Below, in pieces: positions 25,481 to 36,100 of a stretch of DNA of 64,000 bases. Source of the DNA: Candidatus Thiodiazotropha sp. (ex Codakia rugifera) (GTDB taxonomy: Bacteria > Pseudomonadota > Gammaproteobacteria > Chromatiales > Chromatiaceae). Under the pieces are notes generated by a model that was not told where the DNA came from, did not search any database, and worked only from the letters and a program-made list of their open reading frames with translations. Positions within the stretch are counted from its first letter, which is position 1; each line of letters opens with the position of its first letter. Location of the stretch: positions 401,501 through 465,500 of the forward strand of contig JAHXHN010000001.1 of NCBI GenBank assembly GCA_025656675.1, in the 5' to 3' direction. The position numbers and the translations under genes were made by a program.

Positions 25481-28400
25481 ATGGATAAGCTGTTACGACT
25501 CACAGGATTTATTCCCTTTATTCTGATTATCTTCCTCAACGCCTTCATCGACCTGGGGCACAAGATCCTGATCCAGAACACGATATTCAAGATCTATGAT
25601 GATCAGACACAGATTATTCTGACAGCCATCGTGAACGGCCTGATCCTATTACCGTTTGCACTGCTCTTTACCCCGGCAGGTTTTCTCTCAGACAGGTTTA
25701 GGAAACCGCGAGTGATGCAAATAAGTGCTGCGGTGGCCGTCGGTCTGACCCTGCTGATCACCCTTTCTTACACTCTAGGCTGGTTTCAATTCTCCTTCGC
25801 CCTGACCTTTCTGCTAGCCGTACAGAGTGCTTTCTATTCACCGGCCAAATACGGCTATATCAAAGAGCTCGTTGGCAACAAGCGTCTGGCAACCACCAAT
25901 GCCATCGTACAGGCAGTCACTATCGTGGCCATCCTATCCGGGATCTTTGTCTATTCCATGCTTTTCGAACAACGGCTGATGAGGGTGGACTACAGCAGTG
26001 AACAGGAGATATTGCGTATCATTGCCCCAATCGGCTGGGTATTGGTGGCATGTGCCATAGCCGAATTAGTCCTCACTCTAAAACTTCAACCAACAGTTGA
26101 AGAGGCCCGCGAAATCCATTTTGACTGGCAACAATACGGCAGCGGTCACTACCTGAGAAATAACTTCAGCAAGTTGCAAAACAACCGGGTAATCTGGCTC
26201 TCGATCATAGGGCTTTCTGTGTTTTGGGGGATATCCCAGGTTGTACTGGCCACCTTTCCTGCCTATGCCAAAGCGTCATTGGAACAGACGAATACCGTCA
26301 TTATCCAGGGCATGATGGCATGCTCTGGTATCGGCATTATCATCGGCTCACTGATTGCCGGCAGGGCCTCCAGGCACTACATTGAAACCGGTCTGGTTCC
26401 TCTGGGCGCTATTGGAATCGTAGTCGCATTGCTGTTCCTCCCCCAGCTGAAATCCACTGAACTGTTGGTGATCAATTTTCTGCTATTGGGCATCTCTGGA
26501 GGGATGTTCATCGTACCCTTGAACTCATTGATTCAATTTCATGCCAAGGAGAAGGAGTTAGGTACTGTCCTGGCTGGAAACAACTGGGTCCAGAATCTGG
26601 TCATGCTTGGCTTCCTGGGTGTGACCGTCCTGTTTGCCATTCAAGGTATCGGCAGTGTTGGCCTCTTCCACCTGCTGACCCTGACAGCCATGCTGGGTGC
26701 ATTTTATACCCTCTACCAACTGCCTCAGTCGCTGGTACGCTATGTGATTGCCCGACTGTTCGCCAGTACACACCGGATCGAAGTGCTGGGATTTGAAAAC
26801 CTGCCGAACCAGGGTGGTGTGCTGATGCTGGGCAACCATATCAGTTGGCTCGATTGGGCGATGGTCCAGATCGCCTGCCCCCGGCCGGTGCGTTTTGTGA
26901 TGCACAGGGAAATCTACCAGCGTTGGTATCTGAAGTGGTTTCTGGATCTGTTCGGTGTGATACCTATTGCGGGTGGTCATAGCAAACAGGCCCTGGAACA
27001 GATCAACCAATTGCTTCGTGACGGTGAGGTAGTCTGCCTGTTTCCGGAAGGGTCCATTAGCCGCAACGGACAATTGGGTGAGTTTAAACGCGGATACGAA
27101 AAAGCGGTAGAGGGTGTGGACGGTGTCATCCTTCCCTTCTATCTGCGCGGTCTATGGGGCAGCCGATTCTCCCGTTCCAGTGAAAAACTGCAGCAAGGCC
27201 GCAATACACAACTGCGTGGCGACGTTATTGTCGCCTTTGGCAAACCACTGCCTATAGAAACACCCGCTCACACACTGAAAAGCCACATCTTCGAACTCTC
27301 CATCGATGCCTGGGAGCAGCATACCCGAACCCTGGACCCAATCCCTCTAGCCTGGTTACGTACAGCCAAACGGCGCGGTGGTGATCTCTGTCTGGCCGAT
27401 GCCCAAGGTGATACAAGCCTCTCTGGGTATAAGACGATGACCGGAGTGATCGCCTTTTCCCGATTGATCGAAAAATGCAGTCCGGAATCCAATATCGGGA
27501 TCCTGTTGCCAACCAGCAGTGCAGGTGTAATCGTCAATATGGCGACCCTGTTAAGGGGCAAGACTGTCATCAATCTGAATTACACAGCTACCCAGACGGC
27601 CCTCCACTCAGCCGTGAGAAAAGCAGCGATCAAAACCGTCTATACCTCTCGGCGTTTCCTGAACAAGTTACAAAAAAAGGGAATCGATCTCGGTGAACTG
27701 CTGGCACAGGTGGAGGTAATCTATCTCGAAGATCTTAGAGAGGGGATCGGCAGTTTCAATAAACTGCTGATCATGACACTCGCCATCCTGTTGCCAGCCA
27801 AACTGCTCTATAGCCTGTTCGGTAAACCGGTCAAACTCGAACAGCCAGCGGCAATTCTATTTTCCAGCGGTAGTGAAGGAGAACCCAGAGGGGTAGTCCT
27901 CAGTCATCGCAATATCATGGCCAATATCCGCCAGGTCTCAGATGTCCTCGACACCCGTCATGAGGATGTGGTAATGGCGACACTGCCCCTGTTTCATGCC
28001 TTTGGCCTGACCGTAACCGGATTAATGCCGATGGTCGAGGGCATACCGGCTGTCTGCCACCCCGATCCCACCGATACCCTGACCATAGCCCAAGCCATCG
28101 CACGTCACCAGGCAACTGTATTTTGCGGTACCTCCACTTTCCTGCGATTGTTTAACCGTAACCGACATATTCACCCCTTGATGTTGCAGTCACTTCGGGT
28201 AGTGGTAGCCGGCGCTGAAAAATTGAATCCGGAAGTCAGAGATACTTTTAAACTGAAATTCAATCAGGAGATCTATGAGGGTTATGGCACCACCGAGACA
28301 ACCCCTGTCGCCAGTGTCAATATCCCGGATAGAATTGATCCGAGAAATTGGCGGGTACAACAGGGCGGCAAGCATGGCACGGTCGGAATGCCCTTACCGG

Positions 28401-28936
28401 GAGGCAGCTTCCGCATTGTCGACCCGGAGACCCTGCAGACCTTGCCGGTAGGTATGGACGGTCTGATTCTGTTCGGCGGCACCCAGGTGATGCTTGGGTA
28501 TCTGAACGAGCCTGAGAAGACCCGCGCAGCCATCATTGAACTGGACGGCAAGCGTTGGTACAAAACCGGTGACAAGGGACATCTTGATGAGGATGGCTTC
28601 CTAACCGTCATCGACCGATACTCCCGCTTTGCCAAGATTGGCGGTGAAATGATCAGCCTTGGCGCCATCGAAAGTGCAATCAATAAACGACTCCCAGAGG
28701 AGAGTGAAATCCTGACCACTGCCCTGCCGGACGGAAAAAAAGGGGAAAAAGTGGTACTGCTATTCGCAGGCAACATCGAGCGGGATCAATTAAAGCAACT
28801 TATCGAGCAATCCGGACTCAATCCTTTGATGAGACCCTCGGACCTGATCGAAGTGGAAGCCATACCAAAATTGGGGAGTGGCAAGAGCGACTTTAACCGG
28901 GCCAAACAGATTGCCCTAGAGATAATAGCCGCATGA
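25481..28936 (+). CDS. aas: Aas bifunctional protein fused to lysophospholipid transporter LplT
   Basis: An 1151-aa three-module protein. Residues about 1-415 are an MFS transporter (GRASRHYIETGLVPLG among many helices), corresponding to LplT. An acyltransferase domain follows, with GNHISWLDW (about 451-459) and FPEGSISR (about 522). The C-terminal acyl-ACP synthetase (about 640-1151) carries SSGSEGEPRGVVLSHRN (about 795), YEGYGTTETTPVAS and KTGDKGHLDEDG. Together they import lysophospholipid and re-acylate it with activated fatty acids for membrane repair. The LplT-Aas fusion is common outside enterobacteria. It overlaps the next gene by 4 bases (ATGA). Confidence 0.93.
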   Translation: MDKLLRLTGFIPFILIIFLNAFIDLGHKILIQNTIFKIYDDQTQIILTAIVNGLILLPFALLFTPAGFLSDRFRKPRVMQISAAVAVGLTLLITLSYTLGWFQFSFALTFLLAVQSAFYSPAKYGYIKELVGNKRLATTNAIVQAVTIVAILSGIFVYSMLFEQRLMRVDYSSEQEILRIIAPIGWVLVACAIAELVLTLKLQPTVEEAREIHFDWQQYGSGHYLRNNFSKLQNNRVIWLSIIGLSVFWGISQVVLATFPAYAKASLEQTNTVIIQGMMACSGIGIIIGSLIAGRASRHYIETGLVPLGAIGIVVALLFLPQLKSTELLVINFLLLGISGGMFIVPLNSLIQFHAKEKELGTVLAGNNWVQNLVMLGFLGVTVLFAIQGIGSVGLFHLLTLTAMLGAFYTLYQLPQSLVRYVIARLFASTHRIEVLGFENLPNQGGVLMLGNHISWLDWAMVQIACPRPVRFVMHREIYQRWYLKWFLDLFGVIPIAGGHSKQALEQINQLLRDGEVVCLFPEGSISRNGQLGEFKRGYEKAVEGVDGVILPFYLRGLWGSRFSRSSEKLQQGRNTQLRGDVIVAFGKPLPIETPAHTLKSHIFELSIDAWEQHTRTLDPIPLAWLRTAKRRGGDLCLADAQGDTSLSGYKTMTGVIAFSRLIEKCSPESNIGILLPTSSAGVIVNMATLLRGKTVINLNYTATQTALHSAVRKAAIKTVYTSRRFLNKLQKKGIDLGELLAQVEVIYLEDLREGIGSFNKLLIMTLAILLPAKLLYSLFGKPVKLEQPAAILFSSGSEGEPRGVVLSHRNIMANIRQVSDVLDTRHEDVVMATLPLFHAFGLTVTGLMPMVEGIPAVCHPDPTDTLTIAQAIARHQATVFCGTSTFLRLFNRNRHIHPLMLQSLRVVVAGAEKLNPEVRDTFKLKFNQEIYEGYGTTETTPVASVNIPDRIDPRNWRVQQGGKHGTVGMPLPGGSFRIVDPETLQTLPVGMDGLILFGGTQVMLGYLNEPEKTRAAIIELDGKRWYKTGDKGHLDEDGFLTVIDRYSRFAKIGGEMISLGAIESAINKRLPEESEILTTALPDGKKGEKVVLLFAGNIERDQLKQLIEQSGLNPLMRPSDLIEVEAIPKLGSGKSDFNRAKQIALEIIAA

Positions 28937-29931
28937 AGACGATCGATATCCATACTCACCTCCTCAATCCCGAAGTCGCATTTGATCGGCTGTTCGACAA
29001 AATTTCGGTACGCTTTTTTGCCCGCAGCCTTGGGGTCGACCCCGCCGAACTGAGGAGCCGGCCCTACCATACCTATGTTGCATCCATGGCCAGAGCGGTC
29101 AAGCAATCCCGCCATGTTGATAAGGCCTGCCTGTTCGGTGTCGATGCGCGTCTCGATGAACAGGGAAGAGAGATTCACCGTGACAAAACCGTCTGCGCCA
29201 TGAGCGACGACGTATTAGCCGTAGCGGCTGCCTATCCCGATCAGTTCATCCCCTTTTTCTCCATTAATCCCAGACGCCCCAATGCCCTAGATTTGATCGA
29301 TGAACAAGTCGAAAAAGGCAGCAGAGGAGCCAAGTTTCTTCAGAACTACTGGGGAGTGGATCTCAATGATGAGCGCTTGATCCCTTATTACGAAAAGCTA
29401 AAAAAGTACAAGCTACCGCTGATTGTGCATATTGGCAGCGAATACAGTATCAACTCCTTTGCCACCTTCGAACGTATCAATATGCTCGATCTTCCTCTTG
29501 CATCCGGCGTTACCCTGATCGCTGCACATATGGGGCTGGGACGTATCAATCACAAATTGCGTATCTGGAAAAATCTGTCGAAGGACCCACGCTATTTTGA
29601 TGAGGATTACTATCGACTGTTGGAAATGCTGAAGCAGCACCAAAACCTCTATGCCGATATCTCAGCCATGATGGTACCCCTTAGAGCCAGAGCGTTACGC
29701 CATCTGTCTGAACAGAAGGAGGTACATCACAAGATCCTGTTCGGCACCGATTATCCAGTCCCCTTTCCGATTCGATTCAATAGCTACGACATGACAAAAA
29801 CCACCAGAAAGCGGATCGACCAGATAGAAAACCCCTTCGACCGCTATATAGCTGCAATATTGGAATACTTTCCGGTGGATAATCCAATCTACCAAAATCA
29901 CCAAAAAGTACTGATGTGTAACGGACACTAG
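28933..29931 (+). CDS. Amidohydrolase-family metal-dependent hydrolase
   Basis: A 332-aa TIM-barrel hydrolase. It begins with the metal motif DIHTHLL (H7, H9) and continues with LIVHIGSEY (His near 165), AAHMGLG (near 199) and FGTDYPVPF (Asp near 273). These mark the amidohydrolase-2 group, which includes decarboxylases and lactone hydrolases; the substrate cannot be told. The ATG overlaps the aas stop by 4 bases, so it is expressed with aas and may have a lipid or fatty-acid related role, which is inference only. Length is usual for the family. A short hairpin (CAGAT/ATCTG) lies just after the stop. Confidence 0.83.
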   Translation: MKTIDIHTHLLNPEVAFDRLFDKISVRFFARSLGVDPAELRSRPYHTYVASMARAVKQSRHVDKACLFGVDARLDEQGREIHRDKTVCAMSDDVLAVAAAYPDQFIPFFSINPRRPNALDLIDEQVEKGSRGAKFLQNYWGVDLNDERLIPYYEKLKKYKLPLIVHIGSEYSINSFATFERINMLDLPLASGVTLIAAHMGLGRINHKLRIWKNLSKDPRYFDEDYYRLLEMLKQHQNLYADISAMMVPLRARALRHLSEQKEVHHKILFGTDYPVPFPIRFNSYDMTKTTRKRIDQIENPFDRYIAAILEYFPVDNPIYQNHQKVLMCNGH

Positions 29932-29999
29932 GCGATGCAGATCAAATCTGTGGCAGATTACTGTATTGGACAATTCACCCGGTGCAGCCAGGAATCTGA

Positions 30000-30638
30000 C
30001 TACAAACCAATGTACGCCAATGCCTCATTGGTCGAGTTGAAATTTTCAATCATCTGATCATGCTTAACTTTATTGCCTACCAATACAAAATTGTAGCCAA
30101 GTTCTTCACAGGCTTTTTTGTCCCAAGCCCCATCACCAAAATAGGTGCTAGAGACAACTGTGTTTATATTGACTTCAGCTTCTGCGCGCTTCATGATTTC
30201 CGCCCTGCTAAAGTGATCATCGGAAGACACAATTGGAATATCAGGAACACTGATACCTGCGGATTGCAATTTCATGATCGCACTCTCATACCAACCACCT
30301 GTTGCAATTGAGATAACAACATTATTCATCGCATTCAATCGCGCAAGAAAGCGTGAAGCACCCGGTACTTCTTGAGCAGGCGCATTTTCAAGATGCTCTT
30401 CTATTTTTCGAACAAAAGTTTTTTTGACTTTTTCGCGTATCTCGTCTCTTTTATCATCCAGACCGTTGGATTGAATGATTTCATTTAAAATTCCCTCATC
30501 TGTTACATGCTTATAATGTGACCACTCTTCATCAACTACAATACCAAGCACTTCTTCGATCGCTCCCGTAAAACAAACAGCGTCAATTTTACAGGACTGA
30601 ATGAGTGTTCCGTCGATATCAAACATGACATGATACAA
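30000..30638 (-). CDS. HAD-superfamily phosphatase (phosphoglycolate phosphatase-like)
   Basis: A 212-aa haloacid-dehalogenase-fold hydrolase. Motif I is MFDIDGTLIQS (D7, D9), motif II lies in VVISIATGGW and motifs III/IV in EIMKRAEA and YFGDGAWDKKACEELG. An alpha-helical cap (about 20-85) fits the phosphoglycolate phosphatase-like branch. The substrate is unknown. It is monocistronic and convergent to the amidohydrolase gene with 68 bases between stops. Codon use looks more A/T-rich than its neighbours, which could mean recent acquisition; this is a visual impression. Confidence 0.8.
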   Translation of the reverse strand: MYHVMFDIDGTLIQSCKIDAVCFTGAIEEVLGIVVDEEWSHYKHVTDEGILNEIIQSNGLDDKRDEIREKVKKTFVRKIEEHLENAPAQEVPGASRFLARLNAMNNVVISIATGGWYESAIMKLQSAGISVPDIPIVSSDDHFSRAEIMKRAEAEVNINTVVSSTYFGDGAWDKKACEELGYNFVLVGNKVKHDQMIENFNSTNEALAYIGL

Positions 30639-30711
30639 AAGCGTATTCCTCTTCTTTATTTGAGTATTATATTATCAAGGAAGCTCTGAACAAGAGATAA
30701 TTACAGTTTAG

Positions 30712-31116
30712 TCACTGGCGCATTCCCGATTGACGGTCTCTGTTGGCTGGAGGCGGAAGGAGAAGGAAAACCAGAGCCAAGAGAATTTCGATTGCGAGAT
30801 AGAAAAGAGTCACTCCATCAGGCAGGCCATCGATAATCAGAGAATAGAGACGTCCTGTAATCACCAACACGAGGGTGAAACCTATCCCCATCACCAAAAC
30901 ACGCGCCTGTGCCAGACGAAAACAGGCCATGCATGACAGAAGACCCAGTCCCGCCATCATACCGTGTAGGGCTCGATACTGATTTATCTGGCTGATAGAC
31001 CCGGTATCTGAGGCCACAAGCTCAAGGCGAAACATTTCAACGATACCGGGTATCAGCAGACTCAAACCAAGGCACATTAACAGCACCGTAAGTATCCATT
31101 TGTGCAGTATCCGCAT
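30712..31116 (-). CDS. DUF4345-like four-helix membrane protein
   Basis: A 134-aa protein with four hydrophobic helices: ILTVLLMCLGLSLLIPGIV, then MAGLGLLSCMACFRLAQ, VLVMGIGFTLVLVITGRLYS and FYLAIEILLALVFLLLPPP. The pattern, with YRALHGMMAGLGLL and GRLYSLIIDGLP, matches DUF4345 proteins of unknown function. ATG 31116 is the family-like start; the frame continues upstream to 31230 but without protein-like content. No functional partner is visible nearby. Confidence 0.72.
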   Translation of the reverse strand: MRILHKWILTVLLMCLGLSLLIPGIVEMFRLELVASDTGSISQINQYRALHGMMAGLGLLSCMACFRLAQARVLVMGIGFTLVLVITGRLYSLIIDGLPDGVTLFYLAIEILLALVFLLLPPPANRDRQSGMRQ

Positions 31117-31365
31117 GATTAAAACCTGTTGGATAGGGATTGAGATAGAGATATACCACAATAGCCATCGACCTTTGAATCCGGTCCCTACATCCATGTA
31201 ACAACAAGGGATACTCAAGGCATTGGACATTGTGTTTCAGTTTCATAATCTTTTTGAATCAACCCTTTTCCAAACATGTCATTTCGCAAGCACTCAACGG
31301 CTCATAACAAGTCTAACAATTTGTGTATTCACACTGGCAACCCATAAAATTATACGGAGAATACA

Positions 31366-31548
31366 ATGGAAACTATCTTGACAGGAATTCTGATGCTTGC
31401 ACCGGCAATATTTATCTTTCTGCTGATTGCGGGTGGGATTATCATGGCGAGCATGTGGATCTATGCACACCTACCGATTAATAAAACTTTAAAAAAATCT
31501 GGGTTTGAGAGGAGAAGCGGTATTGATAGACGTCATACCGTGTTCTAG
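31366..31548 (+). CDS. Small single-helix membrane protein, 60 aa
   Basis: A 60-aa protein with a good GGAG ribosome-binding site 7 bases before the ATG. A long hydrophobic stretch (residues about 5-33) is followed by a short basic tail with FERRSGIDRR. The RRSGxDRR tail recurs in small membrane proteins of gammaproteobacteria, with no known function. The two convergent reading frames here (this one and one at 31545) overlap by 4 bases. Support for this gene is the strong ribosome-binding site and composition. Confidence 0.6.
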   Translation: METILTGILMLAPAIFIFLLIAGGIIMASMWIYAHLPINKTLKKSGFERRSGIDRRHTVF

Positions 31549-31853
31549 TGGGATCGGATTGATCTTTTCAGATATATTCTCTTTAAGACGTCCCATTTTT
31601 TTGGCTGTCCTTGCCTGCCGCTCCAGATCCGCTTCAATTTCGTCTTTGAATCAATATGAGCATAATGCAAGTCTGCGTATTCCAAATCGAATGCCCTCCT
31701 CTGCTGACTGAAACTGCAACCCGGAACCAGCTGGACTGAGAGCAACGTATTCTGGGCCGCCTGATTCTCAGCCAGGGTGCCGAAATGGCGGCTAAACCAA
31801 GCCGTAACTGCCAGTGAAACAGGCATGATGCTATTCCCCCATGATAATTCCAT
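31545..31853 (-). CDS. Hypothetical protein, 102 aa (uncertain)
   Basis: A 102-aa frame with ATG 31853 and an AAGAAG stretch just upstream. Composition is plausible: a short hydrophobic start (SIMPVSLAVTAWFSRHFG), then FDLEYADLHYAHIDSKTKLK and a basic end (LKRIYLKRSIRSH). I recognise no family. It fills a gap that otherwise has no gene. Overlap with a competing frame on the same strand and the lack of motifs keep confidence low. Confidence 0.35.
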   Translation of the reverse strand: MELSWGNSIMPVSLAVTAWFSRHFGTLAENQAAQNTLLSVQLVPGCSFSQQRRAFDLEYADLHYAHIDSKTKLKRIWSGRQGQPKKWDVLKRIYLKRSIRSH

Positions 31854-31948
31854 TTTCTTCTTGAGGTTAGAAACCTATACTCGACACAGGTATTTTCGGC
31901 ATCTCGACAAATCACAAACAAGAAACCACCGGCGGAGGGATCTCAGCC

Positions 31949-32956
31949 ATGGCAACTGCACTCATCGTTATCGCCGTTATTCTTGCAATCCCGTTACTCT
32001 ACCTGGCAACCTTGGACGGTAGATTCACGGTCAGGCGGTCACTGGAAATCGGCGCCAGTCGAAAAATAGTGTTCGATAAGGTACGCAACTTCAGAAGCTG
32101 GCCCGACTGGAGTCCGTGGCTTATGCATGAACCCGACACCACACTCGTCTACTCCGATACACCGGACCAGGAAGGAGGCTGGTATACCTGGGACGGCAGG
32201 ATCGTCGGGGCCGGCAAACTGATGCATCAGAAGTTTACCGGTGAAGAACGGATCGAACAGCAGATAGCATTCAAGCGCCCGTTCAAGTCTGTCAGCAAAG
32301 TATGGTGGGAGTTCGAGACTAAGGATGACGGCACAACGCTGGTGCACTGGAACATGGCCGGGAAAATGCCTTTTTTATTCCGATTCATGGCCAAGAAAAT
32401 GCCCGCCTATATAAGCAAAGACTACGACACCGGTCTCTACATGCTCCGCGGTGAACTGGAAACGGACACCGAAATCCCACGAATCTCATTTGACGGACCA
32501 GCTGAACTACCGGACCAAACAGCCCTTTCAATCCACTTCGAAGGCCAGCTTGAAGCTATGAAAAAGGTCATGATGGAGGGCTTCTCGAAACTGGGCAGAT
32601 ACATCGATGAGAACGATCTGTCGGCCACAGGTTATCCGTTCACCATCTACCACAAGGTCGATCTGAATTGTATGCATTTCAACTGCGACCTGGCGATGCC
32701 GGTTCCCGCAGAAACCAAATCTGCAGAATTCGATGTGAGATCCTATCCAGGCGGCCGCTATTACAAAACAACCTTGAGAGGCAGCTACGAATTCCTTGAA
32801 CTTGCCTGGTACCAGGCCTACGCCCACCTGCAGATGCAGAAAATAAAACCCAGGCGCAAGTGCGCATCAATAGAGATGTATGAGAATGATCCTGCCACAG
32901 TCAGGCACAGCAATGAAATCGTTACTTCAATTTACATTCCAATTAACGAGCATTGA
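31949..32956 (+). CDS. SRPBCC (polyketide cyclase-like) plus GyrI-like ligand-binding protein
   Basis: A 335-aa protein. The N-terminal membrane anchor (LIVIAVILAIPLLYLATL) is followed by an SRPBCC/START-type lipid-binding domain (about 25-170) with ASRKIVFDKVRNFRSWPDWS and WYTWDGRIVGAGKLMHQKFT. A GyrI-like/effector-binding domain (about 180-330) follows, with FTIYHKVDLNCMHFNCDLA and YPGGRYYKTTLRGSYEFLE. Both folds bind small hydrophobic ligands. The fusion is known for a family of proteins of unknown role. It lies upstream of the STAND operon with 234 bases between and shares its direction, but the spacing suggests separate transcription. Confidence 0.8.
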   Translation: MATALIVIAVILAIPLLYLATLDGRFTVRRSLEIGASRKIVFDKVRNFRSWPDWSPWLMHEPDTTLVYSDTPDQEGGWYTWDGRIVGAGKLMHQKFTGEERIEQQIAFKRPFKSVSKVWWEFETKDDGTTLVHWNMAGKMPFLFRFMAKKMPAYISKDYDTGLYMLRGELETDTEIPRISFDGPAELPDQTALSIHFEGQLEAMKKVMMEGFSKLGRYIDENDLSATGYPFTIYHKVDLNCMHFNCDLAMPVPAETKSAEFDVRSYPGGRYYKTTLRGSYEFLELAWYQAYAHLQMQKIKPRRKCASIEMYENDPATVRHSNEIVTSIYIPINEH

Positions 32957-33190
32957 GTTCTAGAACATGGAAATGCACAGGATAGATTTTTAACATCTGC
33001 ACCAGGCAATCAAAATACTTCTGATGATCAATGAAATCGTTTTCCTTACGCGCCTAAATGGTTTATGGGCAGTAAGACTTAACACAACGACTCAAACAAC
33101 ATACCAAGAAATGTCTGTCAGTCCTCAAGAAAAGGCAATAATGTGACAAAAGCTGGGGCATTGGGGATATCAAGTGAGTAACTATACGCC

Positions 33191-36100
33191 ATGAGCCGCA
33201 ACAAGCGGCGTGGATTTCGCCTCTTCATCAGCTCAACATTCGATGACTTTAGCGCAGAGCGCGACGCACTACACAACGGGGTCTACGACGTCAGTGGACA
33301 GCTTATCGTAGAGAGTCCGTTTGCCGCGCTCCGTCGACAATGCCTGAAAGCCGAAACCAGCTTTCATGTTGTCGATTTACGTTGGGGAATCAGTGCCGCC
33401 GCATCAACTTCATATACGACCATGGAGCGGTGCCTGGACGAGGTGGAGCAAGCCTGTACCTATTCCGCTCCAAATATGCTGGTATTGTTAGGAGACCGTT
33501 ATGGATGGCGACCACTGCCGCAGACGATACCAGCAGACGAATTTGATCGCATACGAGCCGCACTGCAGGACAACGTACTGCGTGACTTACTGGACCGATG
33601 GTATGAGTTGGAAATGAATGCTGTACCAGCCGTGTACCACGTCCGTGGCGCTGAATCACGGCCACAACAAGAAACCGAAAGAGTACTGCAGACGGCATTG
33701 GCGAAGCTCAGTAAATCGTTGGCATTGTCAACGCCGACTCACTATCGCACCTCAGCAACAGAACGCGAGATCGAGGTGGGATTGAAAAATCGACAAGCCG
33801 GTAACGTGAATGACGCGTTACTGGTCTACCTTCGGACGATAAAGGGATTGACGTCTGAAAAGCACTCAATGCGCTATCGCGACCAACTGCCCGACGGCCG
33901 CATTGATCAGGAAGCCATGGATCAGGTTAAAATGCTCAAACACAAGCTGCTAAATAATTCACGTGTCACCTGTCGCCACTATGAATTGTCCTGGTCGGAT
34001 AGTGGCATAACCGATCAGCAGCGCTATTTGGCAGACTTCTGCCTTAATGTACAGGCAGACCTCGAATCCCGCGTGCATCGAGCGTTGGCAGAAAGGGACG
34101 ATGACCTCGAGACAGCCCATGAGGCCTTTGCACGCACACACCGGCAACACTTTCTGGGACGTACCGACGAACAAGGGACGATCCGGCGCTACCTAGACAA
34201 CGTGGAAGCTGGGGCATTGATCATTTCCGGTCCATCAGGCACAGGTAAGACGGCACTGATGGCCTGGGCCGCCGAAATAGCTGAATCGGGTGAGGCTGCA
34301 GTTACTCAACGCTACATTGGAGTGACCCCAAATACCAGTACCGGCGCTCAGCTGGCCGCTGATATTACCGGTTTCAAAACGGACGCACTATCGGCCGCGC
34401 AGCAGTTGGCTCAGCTGCACAAACATATTATTCAGAAGTCAGAATCGCCCTTCGTATTGCTACTCGATGGGCTGGACCTATTACCCACTGACGACCGCCT
34501 GCCCTTACTGGGTTGGTTGCCTGATCCCTGGCCCAGGCATCTGCGCGTCATTGTTTCAACCCGCGACAACGCACAGGTCACACAGATCCGTGAGACATTC
34601 CCCACTACCCAGAACTTAGCGCTCGGCCCCCTGCAAGAACAGGAAGCACTACAGCTGTTCCGTTCCTTGCTTAGCGACGCCGGCCGAACCGTCTCGCCAA
34701 CCCAGGCTTATGAAGTTCGGCGTGCATTCTCAAGTTGCGCGCGTCCACTCTTCGTACGTTTGCTGGCGGATCTGGCTGCCACCTGGTCTGGTCGTGATCA
34801 ACCACAAATCGACGCACAAGATATACCGGCACTGATTGATTATGTCTTCAATCACCTCTCCTCCGAAATAAAACATGGCTCGGTGTTGGTGACACATGCA
34901 CTCGGTTACCTTGCCGCTTCCCGCTACGGTATGAGCGACGATGAGCTGCTTAGTGCATTGTCACGTAACGACAAAGTCATGGCATCCTTTCGTGAACGGC
35001 ATCCTGACTCACCTCGCATCGGACACCTGCCTTATATCGTATGGGCAGGTCTACATGCCGACCTGTCCGCTTATCTGTCGGTGCGTCATGCGATCGGTAC
35101 CGATGTACTTGACTTCTATCACCAGGAGCTTAGCGATTCGGCACATGCCCGTATCGAAACGGAGATGTCTGACACCCAGGTTCACCTTGCACTCGCCAGC
35201 CTGTTTCAGGTGCGTGGTACAGAATCCGAACAGACCTGGAATCCTAATGCGACCCGCGAGGCGTTGGAATCAGGTTATCACCTATTGCAGGCCAATGAGG
35301 GCAACACCTTTGACGATTACATTTTAAATTCAGACTATTTGTTGGCCGCTGTTCAGTACCAAAGTCATCACCACATTGCCGGCCGTTCACGGCCATTGCC
35401 AAATCCAGCCGGCGAGTTTGCCCGTCTGCTAGAGCTACGCGCACCCTGGAATCCGATAGCGGAAACGATGTTAGAATCGGTGCTGAATCGGAGTGACCTG
35501 CTCGCTGTCTGTCCGGCTGTCTTGGCACAGGAAATGGCCAATGATGGGATAGCTTTGCACAACCCGATGAAAATCACCGGCGCCCGGCTAAATTGCCGGG
35601 ACCCTGGCACCGCACCACCACGGGATCACGCTGCACAGATCACTGCACTGGCGGTGGCACACGATGGCTCGCTGGTCGCAGCCGGTGACTCGGATGGACG
35701 CATTTCACTGCGAACATCCAACGGAAAACTCGTTTGGTGTCGTGCCGGCCATGATACCTGGACGACCTGTGTCGCCTTGTCACGGAGTGGAGAACGGATC
35801 GCCTCTGCAGGGGATGATGGTTCAGTGTATGTCTGGCATGGAACCGGTCCACGGATGGAGCCCATCACCTTTCCATCGCTTGGCCCTCCTCGACGTCAGG
35901 CTAGCTCTCTGGCCTTCATTGACGAGCACACACTGACCGTACTCTGGGGAGGCCGTTTCTATCAGGTTAATATCGATACCTTACGCGCCGAGTTATTACC
36001 GGGACGAGAATCCAATGTTGGCTTTGGTGTATCGCAGCCGGCTGAACTCGCCGTCCTGGTTTTTGGTCCTGACGGTATGAAATGGGCGGAAGCCCTGGAC

